This document shows, in pieces, positions 33,001-43,581 of a stretch of DNA of 64,000 nucleotides. Both the position numbers and the translations under genes were made by a program. How positions within the stretch are numbered: position 1 is the stretch's first letter; each line of letters starts with the position of its first letter. Origin of the DNA: Desmodesmus armatus (taxonomy: Eukaryota; Chlorophyta; Chlorophyceae; Sphaeropleales; Scenedesmaceae); assembly GCA_007449985.2 (NCBI GenBank), contig VIIQ02000667.1, positions 124,001-188,000 on the forward strand, given 5' to 3'. The notes under the pieces were generated by a model that saw only the letters and a list, made by a program, of their open reading frames with translations, did not search any database and was not told the origin of the DNA.

Positions 33001-36000
33001 GGTTGAGCAAAGCCAGTCAATCAAGTTGAATGGCCAGTACATTGAGGTGGCACACTTTCTTGGCAAGAGCAGCTGACAAGTTGTCAGCGGAATTTTACCA
33101 AGAAACTGTGCCACCTCTATGTCCTTTCTTGAATGAAAATGGTCAAGAGGGAAACATAGTATGCTGTCATGTAGGCGACACAACACACACCCGGGGCCCG
33201 ACCGCCTCCAGCCACGGAGCATCAGATGCTAGCAACACCCGTCGCCAAGCAGCACCAATTGCAGCTGCTGCGCCTAATCCAACCTCAGGTAGGTTGGTGT
33301 AGGTGTAGCCGCCGAACTTGATGCTGCTTCAAGCAGTGAGTCAGCCTGACCAAAGCCGTGCTGCAACCATGAATACCGTACTGCATTGCTGACCGTCAAC
33401 TCCCAGTACAACGGGCTGTGCAACATAGTTGTGTTGATGCCGCCGTTATCGACAGCATGCACTGCACTGGATGTTTGTGAGCATGGGCCACACTCGCAAT
33501 CTTCCAGTGCATTGCATGCTGTCAGTTACACAGCTCAGAGAACCAGCAATGCTGACCCCTGGTCACCGGCCCTGTGGTGCCCACCATTCACCTGCTCCGT
33601 GCAGACAGCTGACCGATGTCAAATGTCACGACAGGAAATGGCACAAGTCCTACTTAGCATTGTATGATGTGATCCTGCACACCAACCCATCACATGTGAT
33701 GCTGTAATACAAAGATGGTAGATGACCGTCGTCTTGGCTGTTATCGGACTTCATGCCAGTAGCTTGATGCATGCGGGCCACACACACCCCGGGACTGAGT
33801 CCCGAGTGCAAGAAAGCTGCTCAGTCTGATGCTGCGTCCGATGACAGAATATATGAGTCACAGCACCCCCTTGCGAGGCGGCAACATGTGCAGCAGCTGC
33901 ACCTGCACAAACATCAGGTAGGTTAGTGTAGGTGTAGCAGCCACACTGGTCACTGCTTGCACGGGTTTTGGTTAGTGCTCTCAAGAATGTGCCACCTTGC
34001 TTGACAACAAAGTGTTATGCATAGTGCTTGCTGACATCCAGCAAGAAGAAGCCGTGACGGCGCCATCCACACAAAGCACAAAGCTCAGCTAGGAGTGCGG
34101 CGAAGCAGCAGCAAACATTGTTGCATGTTGAGACTACCACGGAGTCCGTGGTAGTCTCAAATGTGCAAGATTGGATCTTGCACAATTCCCGGGTCAAAAA
34201 AGTCACAAAGTCGGTTTCTAAGAACTCAGCCTACGCATGCTCCATGGTCTGTCCAGCAGAAGCCAACAGTGCAAGCCGTGTGTGCAGGCGACCATTTACA
34301 TGCTGCAGGCTTGTGCACGGCACATCGATGAAGCTGTGCTGGACCAGCGCGGAGGACCCCATGGAATATTCCTTTGATAGGGGTGTGAGCCTGGGCGGAT
34401 GCGCACGGGTCGTCCCCCCCCCCCCCCCCCCCCATGCTCTCCAAGCTGCACCCATGCCTCCAGCAGGCCTAGGACCAGCCTGTGTTGAACACACCTAGAG
34501 GCACAGGCCCTGCCAGACCCAGCAGCACACCTGCCCGTGGCCACACTAGCGAAAACCTCATGCCAGAGCATAGGATAGCTGTGCCTGTCTGCGCAAACTC
34601 AGCTGCTCCATGCTCTGGCACAAAGCATTCAATACATGGGGCCACAGACCTTCAATGCATGGGGCCACAGCTTGCCCAACACAGTCCGCGAGGCCAGCCA
34701 GAAGCTGGATCGACTCAACAGCAAGGCCACCATTGCTTCCCTCAACAGCCAGTCCTGACATGTTTGCTGCCTGTCGTGTCCCTGCCAGGCCGACGCCGTG
34801 CCAGCCGCTGACAAAAAGGGACACAAGCCCACCACTCCTAGAAGCCATCATCAACAGCCTGCATTTTGAAATTCAGGTGGATCAGGATGGCCTCCCGCAG
34901 CGGCAAGACCAAATAGGGCAGGGTGGCGCCGGCCGGCAGCGGCCGCCAACGAGGCAAGCACTGCTTGCCTCGATCATGTAGACCGCGGTTCGCTGCTTAC
35001 ATACCCATACTGTAGCCCAAAATGTGCAGCTACAGTTCTAATAATAAGAATAAAGAGATACAAAATCATTTAGTTTTAGATTGTTTTCATCCGCACAAGA
35101 AGCACGCGGTGTACATATTTGAGTGCCTGTCAGCGCAGAAGCGCTACGTTGGCGGCCGACGCCAACACGGTGTCTCCCCCAGGACAAGATACAGCCTGCA
35201 GCCCCGGCATGAATGCCGCACTGGATTGCTGGCCGTCATTACCCAGTGAGCAAGATATACGTGTTGGTGCCACCGTTGATGACTGCATGCACTGCACTGA
35301 GTGTTTGTGAGGAAGGGTCATCTTCACAAACCACAGTGCAGTGCATGCTGTCAGTTACGAAGCTTGAAGAACCAGCAATGCTCAGCCCTGGTCACCAGCC
35401 CTGTACTGGCCACCATAAACCTGCATCGTGCAGAAACCAAAATTGAATTGTCATAGCAGCTGAAGATGCACACAGTACCACTTGCAATGCATGATGCAAT
35501 TTGCACATCAACCTATCACATGTGATGGTGTGATACAAAGACAACCCTGCGGCTGTATTCGGATATTCCGCCAGTAGCTCCATAATCGAGCATCGATCAT
35601 GGCATGCGGGCCACACACACCCTGTCCGAATGTTATAACAGCTGCAAATCATTAGGTCATCGCAGTGCCCCCTTGCTAACCGGCAACAAGTGCGATAGCT
35701 GCACCCACTAAAACCTCAGGTAGGTGAGTGTAGGTGTAGCAGCCACACCTGTCGCTGCTGGCAGGGTTTCAGCTTAGTGCTTTCGAAGATGCGTCGGCAC
35801 CTTGTTTGGCGCTCAAGTACTCCAAGTGTGTTACGCATAGTGCTTGCTGACATGCAGCAACCAGAAAACAGCCACAACCAGACAGACCCTAGCTAGGAGT
35901 GTAAACTTCAAGTAGCAGCAAACATGCCTGCAAGTACTTTTGCCAGTACATCTCAGTTCGTAACACCGTGACAAGGAGGCGGAAACAGTTGGCAATGCCT

Positions 36001-39000
36001 AGCATCTTTGCTGTGGTAACAGCCAATCTTCCGACCGTTGGACTCCGACGCTCTACTAGACTGAGGCTTAGTGGCCACAGACTACCAGGCTATGGCATAG
36101 TCTGGTAGTATGCCGTGATAGAATCGTTCTTCAAGCCACACATGTGGCACCCGGTGCCACTAGTAGTACTATGACAGTAGCTGGCAAGCCCAGCATGCTC
36201 GCTACCGTTATAGTACTTCTACACAGACACAGAGTGCCACTCTGTGTGCAAGTACTGCCAGTACACTCAGTGAGTGTTGTAATGCTGGCAAAGGCCATCG
36301 CCCTGCAGCAGTGAGTTCAAACGCTGTCGCAGCGATTGCGCAACCCAACACCCGCGCGTCACTGCTTGCCAAGCAGTGTGAGAAGGCATTCATCAAGGCT
36401 TCTGTGGCATCTGACGTCACATACCCCTTTGATGAACGCTTTCCCGTACACTTCTCTCGACATGCACATCGCAACGTATGGTGCATGCAGACACCACCAA
36501 CTAAACCAGCAGCTACATGCACACAACCCCAGGTACGAAGGGCGGCAGTACCAAATTGTGAGGTGTAGCAGGCGCTGCTGCAAGGGTTGCAGACCTTATT
36601 GCTGCCAGTGCCTGTGGGCAAAAGCTGTGAGCAAGAAAAGATAGCACCCGCCGCCAGGCAGCAATCAGTGCAGCGGCTGCACCCACACAAACCCCAGGTA
36701 GGTTAGTGTAGGTGTAGCAGCCACATGTGTCTCTGCTTGCCAGGGACTTTGATGCTTCATTTCCCAACACCTCCCTCATGCACAGCTTGACGTGCGGTGC
36801 ATGCTGACATGCAGCAATCAGACAACTCAGGCTGCATGCACACAAAACCCAGGTACTACTCAACATCGCAAAAAAAAAGTGAAAGACAAAGGATGAAAAG
36901 AAAATGAAAATTTCTGAGACAGACACATTGACAGCACCCGCCGCCAGGCAGCAACAAGTGCAGCGGCTGCACCCACACAAGCCTCAGGTAGGTTAGTGTA
37001 GGTGTAGCAGCCACACCTGTCACTGCTGCCAGGCACTGTGGCTTGCGCTTTCATAAGCAGCGGCTGCTCAAAAATTGCCTGGCTGTTGGGTGTCAGGATT
37101 CCACATACAGTGTATGTGGAGGGCTGGCACCAACAGCCACGCATTTCAGCTGGCAGCTGAGGTTGAGCTGCAAGCACTCAACAACACAAGAAGTGCATAC
37201 CAGTGGCACTGGTAGTGAAGTTTGCATTGCGCAATGACACTGCCGGGCAGTGGACCGACAGTGCGGAGATGTGATCCACAGCCAACTTGCACTCAAACAC
37301 AGCAGCCCCTGAAAGGTGCAGTGGATCAGGTTCTGGAGGCCATTTTGTCATGGCCAGTACGTCTGGGGTGACACTTTGACAAATTATTGACAGCAGGCAC
37401 TGCATGGCAGCGCTGCCGTGGCACAAGTTACACAAGTAGTGCCGCCCACCTGACTACATGCTATGTACTGCACGATGCTAGTGACTGGCAGGCGACACAC
37501 ATGTACATGTCTTGGATCCGTTCTCATAGCACAGCCACTGTCAGGCATGCATGCGCAGTCAATGCAACAGCCCAGGCTGGAAAAGCTGTTCATTGACCGC
37601 GTAGACAAGCCTGGCATATCTGCACCCAACTTTCAGGCAGAAATTAGTGCAGCGGCTGCGCCCATACAAACCTGAGGTAGGTTAGTGTAGGTGTAGCAGC
37701 CACGCTGCTCACTGCTTGCAGGGGCTCTTGTTTGATAAAAAAAAGTCTCCAAAGGCTCTCACACACCCTGCTTGATCGTCTAGAAGTATGCACAGTGCTT
37801 GCTGACATGCAGCAACCAGACCAGCGGCTACATTCACACAAACCCCAGGTAGGCTAGTGTAGGTGTAACAGCTGACCTGGTTGCTGATTGCAAGCAGATG
37901 CTGTACTTTACAGGCTCCGTAAGCCCCACAGTGTGGCTGTTGCTAGCTACAACCAGCGCTGGTGGGATGGTGGACATTGAAATCCACCCCAACCACCAGC
38001 GCCGGTTGTAGCTTGACGCCTCACTGAATCAACCCGGTAGCATCAGGCTGGTGCCCCCACGAATCCTCAATACACAACACAGTGCAGCTTCAGTGACCCA
38101 TTCAAGCATTGAACAACGGTGCTGAGAGTGTCTCAACTTTTTCACCATAAAAACCACGGCCGACAGTCAAAACCGGTCTCGAACAAGCTGTTACTGTAGA
38201 GCAGCCACAGGGCATCTGAGCACCCACTGCCAGGCGGCAAGGCAACAAGTGCAGCAGCTGCACCCGCACAAACCTCAGGTAGGTTAGTGTAGGTGTAGCA
38301 GCCACACCTGTCACTGCTGGCAGGAGGCTCTGCTTTTACACTTTCAACCACGATCCTTGACATGCATAGCATCGGATGTTGCACGGTGCCCATCAACAGG
38401 CAACAGTACAGCCGGCAGCTACAGCCACACTGACCTCAGGTAGGTTAGTGTAGGTGTAGCAGCTGGCCATTTTGCTGTCTTGCGAATGGCAGTTTGCGGC
38501 ACCTTGCGGCAACATGACATCAAGTTGACCACTGTACTTGCGATGTGATGATGATGATGCAATGTCACGAACTGAGTAGCTTTCATCATGGTATGGGAGA
38601 GATGGGGAATTCTGGCAGGAATAAGGAGAGATGATGCAGCTATATGGAGGAGGAGAGAGGGGGTGCGCGGAGGGAGCTCGTTGCAAAACGTTTGGGAAAG
38701 CAGGCAGGGATGGGGATAGGGGGGAGGGGGGGGGGACAGAGGGGGCATGGCGGGAGGCAAAGAATGGGGCCAAAACAGTGCCTCCAAAGCGCCGAAACAA
38801 TGCAGTGTGTGGGATGCCACCCCACAGCGTGAGCTGGGCCAGTGCAGTTCCAGGCATAGATGCCTGGCAATGTACGCAGCAGCAACATCTGGAATAGCAA
38901 GCGCAAGCAACCCCATCACCCAGATCTTTCTCGATTGCCTGCCCTTGAATCAGGTTACTAGTGCTTGAAGTTCAAGGGCAGGCGACCAAGAAAGAACTAG

Positions 39001-41881
39001 TAGTGGCACTCGCTTGTTTTGAAACCAGTATCTGATCCAGGCCCTGGGATGGCCCATGGGATGGCATATGTATAGATCCAGCAAGCCCCAAACATGGAAT
39101 TTGTGCGGCAGGCTGCGGCAGCATGGCGCTGGCTTCAACTATGGCTGGCCACGTTCATCATGCTCACCTCAGCGTCAGCCTGCACCACCACCTTCTTCTC
39201 GCCCTCCTTGTCATCATCCTTCTCAACAACCTTCACATCGGCCTTTGACTCAGCCTGCAGGCATGCGCAGCAGTGAGGGGAAGACACACCAGTTTTTAAC
39301 AGCCGGAGGGTCACCAGATGAACGCACTGTGTTCTCGACTCCAGGCAGCTGTTGCCGTTTCAGTCATCGATCTGTCACTGACACTGTTAGCCTGTACTAC
39401 AGGCTCCGAGCGGTAGTACTCTTGAGAGTCATTCTGCAGGGTGACCCTCCACAGCGGTGATAACCCTGTCTCATCCATCTAGATAAGTCACCTTGGCGTC
39501 AGCCTTGACAGTCTCCACCTTCTCCTCAGGTACCTTCTCCTCAACAACCTTCACATCAGCCTTGGAGTCGGCCTGCATACATTCATGAAGAATGTTTCCT
39601 GTTTCTGAAGAACACAAACTGCCAAGGATCATACCTGCGACTGTGTCACCTCACAGAGGCCAGCGCTGTCGCAGCGCTCACAAGCCATGACATTGCCTAG
39701 CTGCCGCACTGCGTTGGCCGCATTGACACACGAGCACTTGCACCGACCCTCAGCAGCTTTGATGAAGTGTCATGACACTGTAGCACCCCACCTTGGCGTC
39801 AGCCTTGACAACTTCCACCTTCTCAGGCTCCTTCTCCTCAACCACCTTCACATCAGCTTTGGCGTCAGCCTTTGCATCAACCTTCACAACCTCAACCTGG
39901 GAAGGACAAGAGCATGCGCACACATCGTCAGTAAGGAATATGCATGTACAGCCCGGAGTACGGCATTGATGAATGGCGGTGAAAGTTCAACCTGCAGTAC
40001 AGGATCGGCCCTCTGTGCCCAGTATCATGAGGAACAGATTCAGTAAGCCAGACTTCTGGAGTGTGCCACGGCTCTCTGCAGCTGGTAGCTCGCTCAACCG
40101 CTGCTGTGGCATGGAATCATTCCATAATGGCCCGCCCAGCATGATGTGTACAGTTTTATTCTCACGCAGGACGCCCCCACCTTCTTGTCCTTGCACTTGT
40201 CATCACACTTCTTGCACTTGTTATCATCGTACTTCTCACACTTCTTCTCGCAGTCACACTCCTCCTCATCCTTCTCCTCCTTGACAACGATGTAGTGAGA
40301 CTTGCCATAATGGTGGCCGTAGCTGTACTCTGCAGAGACAGCAGGCAGCATTGGCAATGAGACAGCCCGCAGCAGGACAGAGCACGTTGCTTAGGTGTGC
40401 ATACAAGCGCGCGCATGTGCAACGGATGTCATGCACATGGCATGTGCATGCGCACACAAATAGACAGTATGTGTGTGTGTGTGTGGGGGGGGGGTGCATC
40501 ACAACAAAGCGACCAACATTCCCCTTGCCATGGGAGCTGCTTGAGGCATTGATCCTTGCATGCAGTCATTGCGCGGCGCACAACCAGAAGGTCTACAAAT
40601 TGCATTGGGCCTGTCCAAGGTCAGATGGGCCTACTAGGCCTGGGCTGGGCTTCCAGCAAGGGGACTTACTGCCTGTCATCAATTTCCTTGATGCACCATG
40701 GAGGCGAGGCAGGAACTCCTGATACTGACCAGACAGGGACTCTGCAGTGGGTGGAATGTGGGCAGCAGCAGCAGCAGCAGCATACACACAGGGGCTAAAA
40801 CGCAGATCCTCCACAAGGCATTCAAAACGGCACGTCCTCACTGAGGACGCTGAGCGCTGTGCGCTCTGTGTGTGTGTGTGACGAAAGTCCACACCACCGT
40901 CCCCAAACCACTGTGTGTGACAAATGCCTGCACCGCCGCTTCCGCTTGAGTGAGCCCGACAATGCACCTAGTGCAAAGTCAGATGTGGCTGCCAGGCAAA
41001 AATGCATGCAGTGTGCATTGTAAGGTGCAGCTGTGATGCCCTGTGACCCAGGAATGTGCCCGCAGACTGCCAACTGTCCTTGGATCACGTCGTCTTGGCA
41101 TTACACACCCCATCAAGCCAGGCAATGCTGCGGTGCATGTGTGCTATCTTCAGGATCACAGCTGGCATCCCCAGCACCCAGGAGTGCGTCTTTGAAGTCA
41201 TCTGAATTCAGACTGCCAGCAGTTTGTTCATGCACCCTATCCCAATGCTGCTGCTGTGGCAGCAGCTATCATGCACACATTTCCAGCACAATTTTCAGAC
41301 CCCAGACAAACGCGATGGGATCCGCATGCGAACCCCTCTCACCTGGACTGGCAGATGCAGGCAGCAGCACAGCTGGAGGGACAGAAGAAGGGGTCCCAGG
41401 GTTGCGCATTGGGGGTTGACGCGCATTGTCCAAGGGTGAGTAGGCAGGGAGAATCAGACGGAATGCAAGCAGTACAAGAGCAGCAGAAGACAGTGGGCAG
41501 AGTCAGGAAAAGGGAGACAAAGAGCAGGGCCAGCCTGTGCGAGCCATTTACTATATGCCCCCAAAGGGCAGGGGGTGGCAACTGCTGCTGCTGCTTCAGT
41601 CGACAGCACGTTGGTGCTGCTGCGTTGCTGCAGCAGGCACATAATGAATGCATCGCAAGATCACGGCAGCGAGGATGAAGATGAGCATTGGATGCCTTCA
41701 TTTGCGAGAACGAGGTGAGCCCGTCTGACTGTGTTGCTGTGTGTCCGCCTGACGCAGGTTGCAGCGCCGCTCCCGTTGAGCACATTCTGGCCAATGGGAA
41801 CTGTTTCAGTGCAAAACGGCTCGATCTGCACCCACCTACTACAGCGCACGCCACGAGCACAGTCAACAGCACAGACTTCAT
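30037..41881 (-). CDS. gene B: secreted Ala/Lys/Glu/Asp-rich protein with Cys and His/Tyr ends
   Basis: Thirteen exons in phase: 41881-41836, 40741-40670, 40329-40181, 39896-39792, 39572-39492, 39254-39168, 32758-32687, 32537-32274, 32091-31876, 31715-31620, 31075-30947, 30749-30645, 30210-30037 (TGA), about 531 aa. From the third exon on every intron is phase 0. Order: signal peptide ([16 protein letters not shown]), [15 protein letters not shown], a Cys-rich acidic/basic block ([19 protein letters not shown]), repeated [20 protein letters not shown] modules, two exons of the eight-residue repeat AKAKAEGE, more [10 protein letters not shown] modules, and a Cys-rich tail ending [14 protein letters not shown] recognise no family. 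Signal peptide, polyampholyte repeats, paired Cys and a His/Tyr/Gly tail suggest an extracellular structural, adhesive or metal-binding protein. A 6.4-kb intron (32759-39167) is filled with repeats. The exon model rests on phase and on similarity between exons. Confidence 0.78.
30525..30565. repeat. perfect palindrome, 18-base arms
   Basis: Arms TGCACACTGTAGGGGCCC and its exact reverse complement flank a five-base CTATA loop, within an intron of gene B. Confidence 0.95.
31876..32537 (-). repeat. 24-base coding minisatellite (AKAKAEGE) across two exons
   Basis: Two neighbouring exons of gene B (32537-32274 and 32091-31876) are almost wholly built of a 24-base unit encoding AKAKAEGE. The two exons share the unit but not the intron between them. 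Confidence 0.9.
33360..35760. repeat. two-copy 350-base duplication in the large intron of gene B
   Basis: The segment at about 33365-33720 matches about 35205-35555: GCATGCACTGCACTG blocks, then GCATGCTGTCAGTTAC, CCAGCAATGCT, CCTGGTCACC and a CATGTGATG end. Each copy lies upstream of one unit of the nine-copy repeat, so the larger unit is about 1.8 kb. Confidence 0.7.
34128..34184. repeat. two adjacent perfect hairpins
   Basis: 34128-34160 has 16-base arms (TTGAGACTACCACGGA) with a one-base loop. 34162-34184 has 10-base arms (TGTGCAAGAT) with a three-base loop. They are one base apart, in the large intron of gene B. Confidence 0.95.
36081..36109. repeat. imperfect hairpin
   Basis: ACTACCAG-x-CTATG is followed by its reverse complement CATAG-x-CTGGTAGT around a one-base centre, in the large intron of gene B. 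Confidence 0.75.
38937..38983. repeat. inverted repeat, 13-base arms
   Basis: GCCTGCCCTTGAA and its exact reverse complement are separated by 21 bases, in the large intron of gene B. Confidence 0.9.
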
Positions 41882-42336
41882 TCTGACTGTAGCAGGTCAA
41901 TGACTGCAAAAAGTATTCTGAATAAAATTATTGACGCCTTTTGTGAAGGAATGCACTCGCTGTAGATGCGGATTTGTATTCGTGGCATTGGTGGTGACGC
42001 GATACCTTGGATGCCGAGGTATAATTTGCGTCGCGCCGCGATCGAGGTGGCACTTCACCCTGGCCATCAAGTACACAACTCCACACAAGTCTGCACAATC
42101 TGATGAGAAACGTCTACGGCGGAACCGAGGATGGCTGCCGTTTCATCCCAGTCGGTCGCTGGGCCGTCAAGCGGCATGTTGGAAGGTCGCCCGACTGGTC
42201 GAGCCGGCGAGGTGCGATATATATGCAGCTGTGTGTGTGTCGCGCTGTCTGATTTCCAGCAGCTGACCAGGGCGTCTTGCACTTCACAGCTGTGCATATC
42301 GACAACTCGTCAAGCTTTCTACAAGTGTCCCCTTGC
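41882..42336. promoter_or_regulatory. divergent promoter region between gene B and a RING copy
   Basis: It shares with the gap at 27720-28118 the block TTGGATGCCGAGGTATAAT near 42007 and the following GCGCCGCG. A TATATAT lies at 42218-42224, upstream of the RING copy. One control region may serve both directions; this is inference. Confidence 0.45.
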
Positions 42337-43581
42337 ATGGAGGAGTTGCTGCAGTGTAGCATCTGCCTCTAGACCTTCAATGAGTGCTGCCACAGGCCGC
42401 TGTCCCTTCCATGCGGCCACACCTTCTGTGCAACATGCATTCACAAGGGCCCTCTTGTGCGTTGTCCAGATGACCGCAGCTTCTTTGGCAAGCAGAACCT
42501 GCCCACCAACTTTGCAGTACTGAGGGTGAGTACACATGTTTGAGCATGGCGGGCCAACTTGGCGGGCCAGCCGGGTTGCAGGAGTGTTTCTGACGATGAC
42601 ATGTGTTCACTGAAGGCTGTGCGGCACACGAAGGCTGGCGCCCACTGTGTTCATGCACATACAGACGAGACGTCCACTGTGTTCGTGCATATGCAAAATG
42701 GATATCTACTTCCAGAACGATTCACGCGCATGCGGACTGGACGTTAACTGTGTTCAGGCACAAGAGAAGTGGACAACCATAGGCCGGGCCGCTCTCTCGC
42801 TGACCTCGGCACTGTACGTCCATGACTGCAGGCTGCCGTGCAGTGTGCGCATGACAACAGCTGCTCGACAAGCTGTGACAGGGCTAACCGCCTGCAGCAT
42901 CCACACTCTGCAGACAACAGCAACCCAGGGGCAGCTGCAGTAGGATCCACTCCTGAGGTAACCAGCAACGGCACCAACAGCAGCAGCAGCAGCGGCAGCA
43001 GCAGGTCAGGCAGGAGGGCTAGGTGCCGCAGGTGGCTGCTGAAAAGCCTCAGGCTCAGTGCGCAAGGGGCGAACAGCTCAGCACCAAACCCTCCCGCAGA
43101 GGCCGCGGAAGCAGCCGTGAGCCAAAGTGCTAATCTGGTCGATGGCTTGCCGAGGCCACCCACAAGGCTGGAGCTGCTGCTGCAGAGCCCCACACCCCAT
43201 CAGCATTCCAGGCAGTTGCCACAATGGCCACATCAGGCTGGTGTTGGCTACACCCCACCACTTAGCACCACGCAGCAGCAGCCTGCAGTGCAGCAGCAGC
43301 TGCAGCAACAGCGGCAGCCGCTGACACTAGCGGTGGTGTGGAGGTCCTTCCGCGAGTATGCCACTGCACTAGCAATCCTCCCAAGGATCACAGACGCGGC
43401 CATTTGTGCTGCAGCAAGGTTTGTGATGGAAGTGCCAACCCTTGATCAATTAATCGAAGTCTTTGTGACCGTCATCGAAGTCTTTGTGACCGTCATTGTC
43501 TTCATCCCCTCGTTTCTTTTTGTCTTGCTGTCTTGCATGGTCTACTTCTGCTTTGTAGGGTTGAAAGCACTGTTGAACTAG
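42337..43581 (+). pseudogene. RING membrane protein copy with nonsense codon in the RING
   Basis: Exon 1 42337-42525 reads MEELLQCSICL, then an in-frame TAG at 42370-42372, then TFNECCHRPLSLPCGHTFCA. The intact paralogue has GAG there. The last zinc-binding Cys pair is also damaged (RCPDDR instead of HCPDC). Exon 2, 42832-43581, is open for 249 codons and ends in TAG. It matches the paralogue through RRARCRRWLLKSLRLSAQ, RPPTRLELLLQSPTPHQ, a Gln run, PLTLAVVWRSFREY and a C-terminal hydrophobic part. A 21-base tandem duplication there gives IEVFVTV twice. The RING is dead, but exon 2 has stayed open, so a RING-less product from an inner start cannot be excluded. Confidence 0.8.

Larger units (their letters stand above)
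33280..38465 (-). repeat. nine-copy dispersed repeat in the large intron of gene B
   Basis: A core of roughly 60-100 bases recurs nine times in one orientation. Its CAGGTAGGTTAGTGTAGGTG motif starts near 33286, 33915, 35717, 36695, 36985, 37674, 37846, 38276 and 38437. Most copies are preceded by GTGCAGCGGCTGCACCCACA-like sequence and followed by CACACCTGTCACTGCTGGC-like sequence. Read on the minus strand, the strand of gene B, most copies give a related peptide [20 protein letters not shown] with conservative changes. Confidence 0.88.

Noticed and set aside
35022..35249. frame with a GIY-YIG-like stretch ([15 protein letters not shown])
   Set aside because: Only one short motif-like stretch, with no second motif or conserved Arg/Glu context; it lies in a repeat-filled intron.
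42370..42372. in-frame TAG as a possible sense codon
   Set aside because: The paralogue has GAG there, both full copies use TAG as their final stop, and a zinc ligand is lost too, so a nonsense mutation is the simpler reading.
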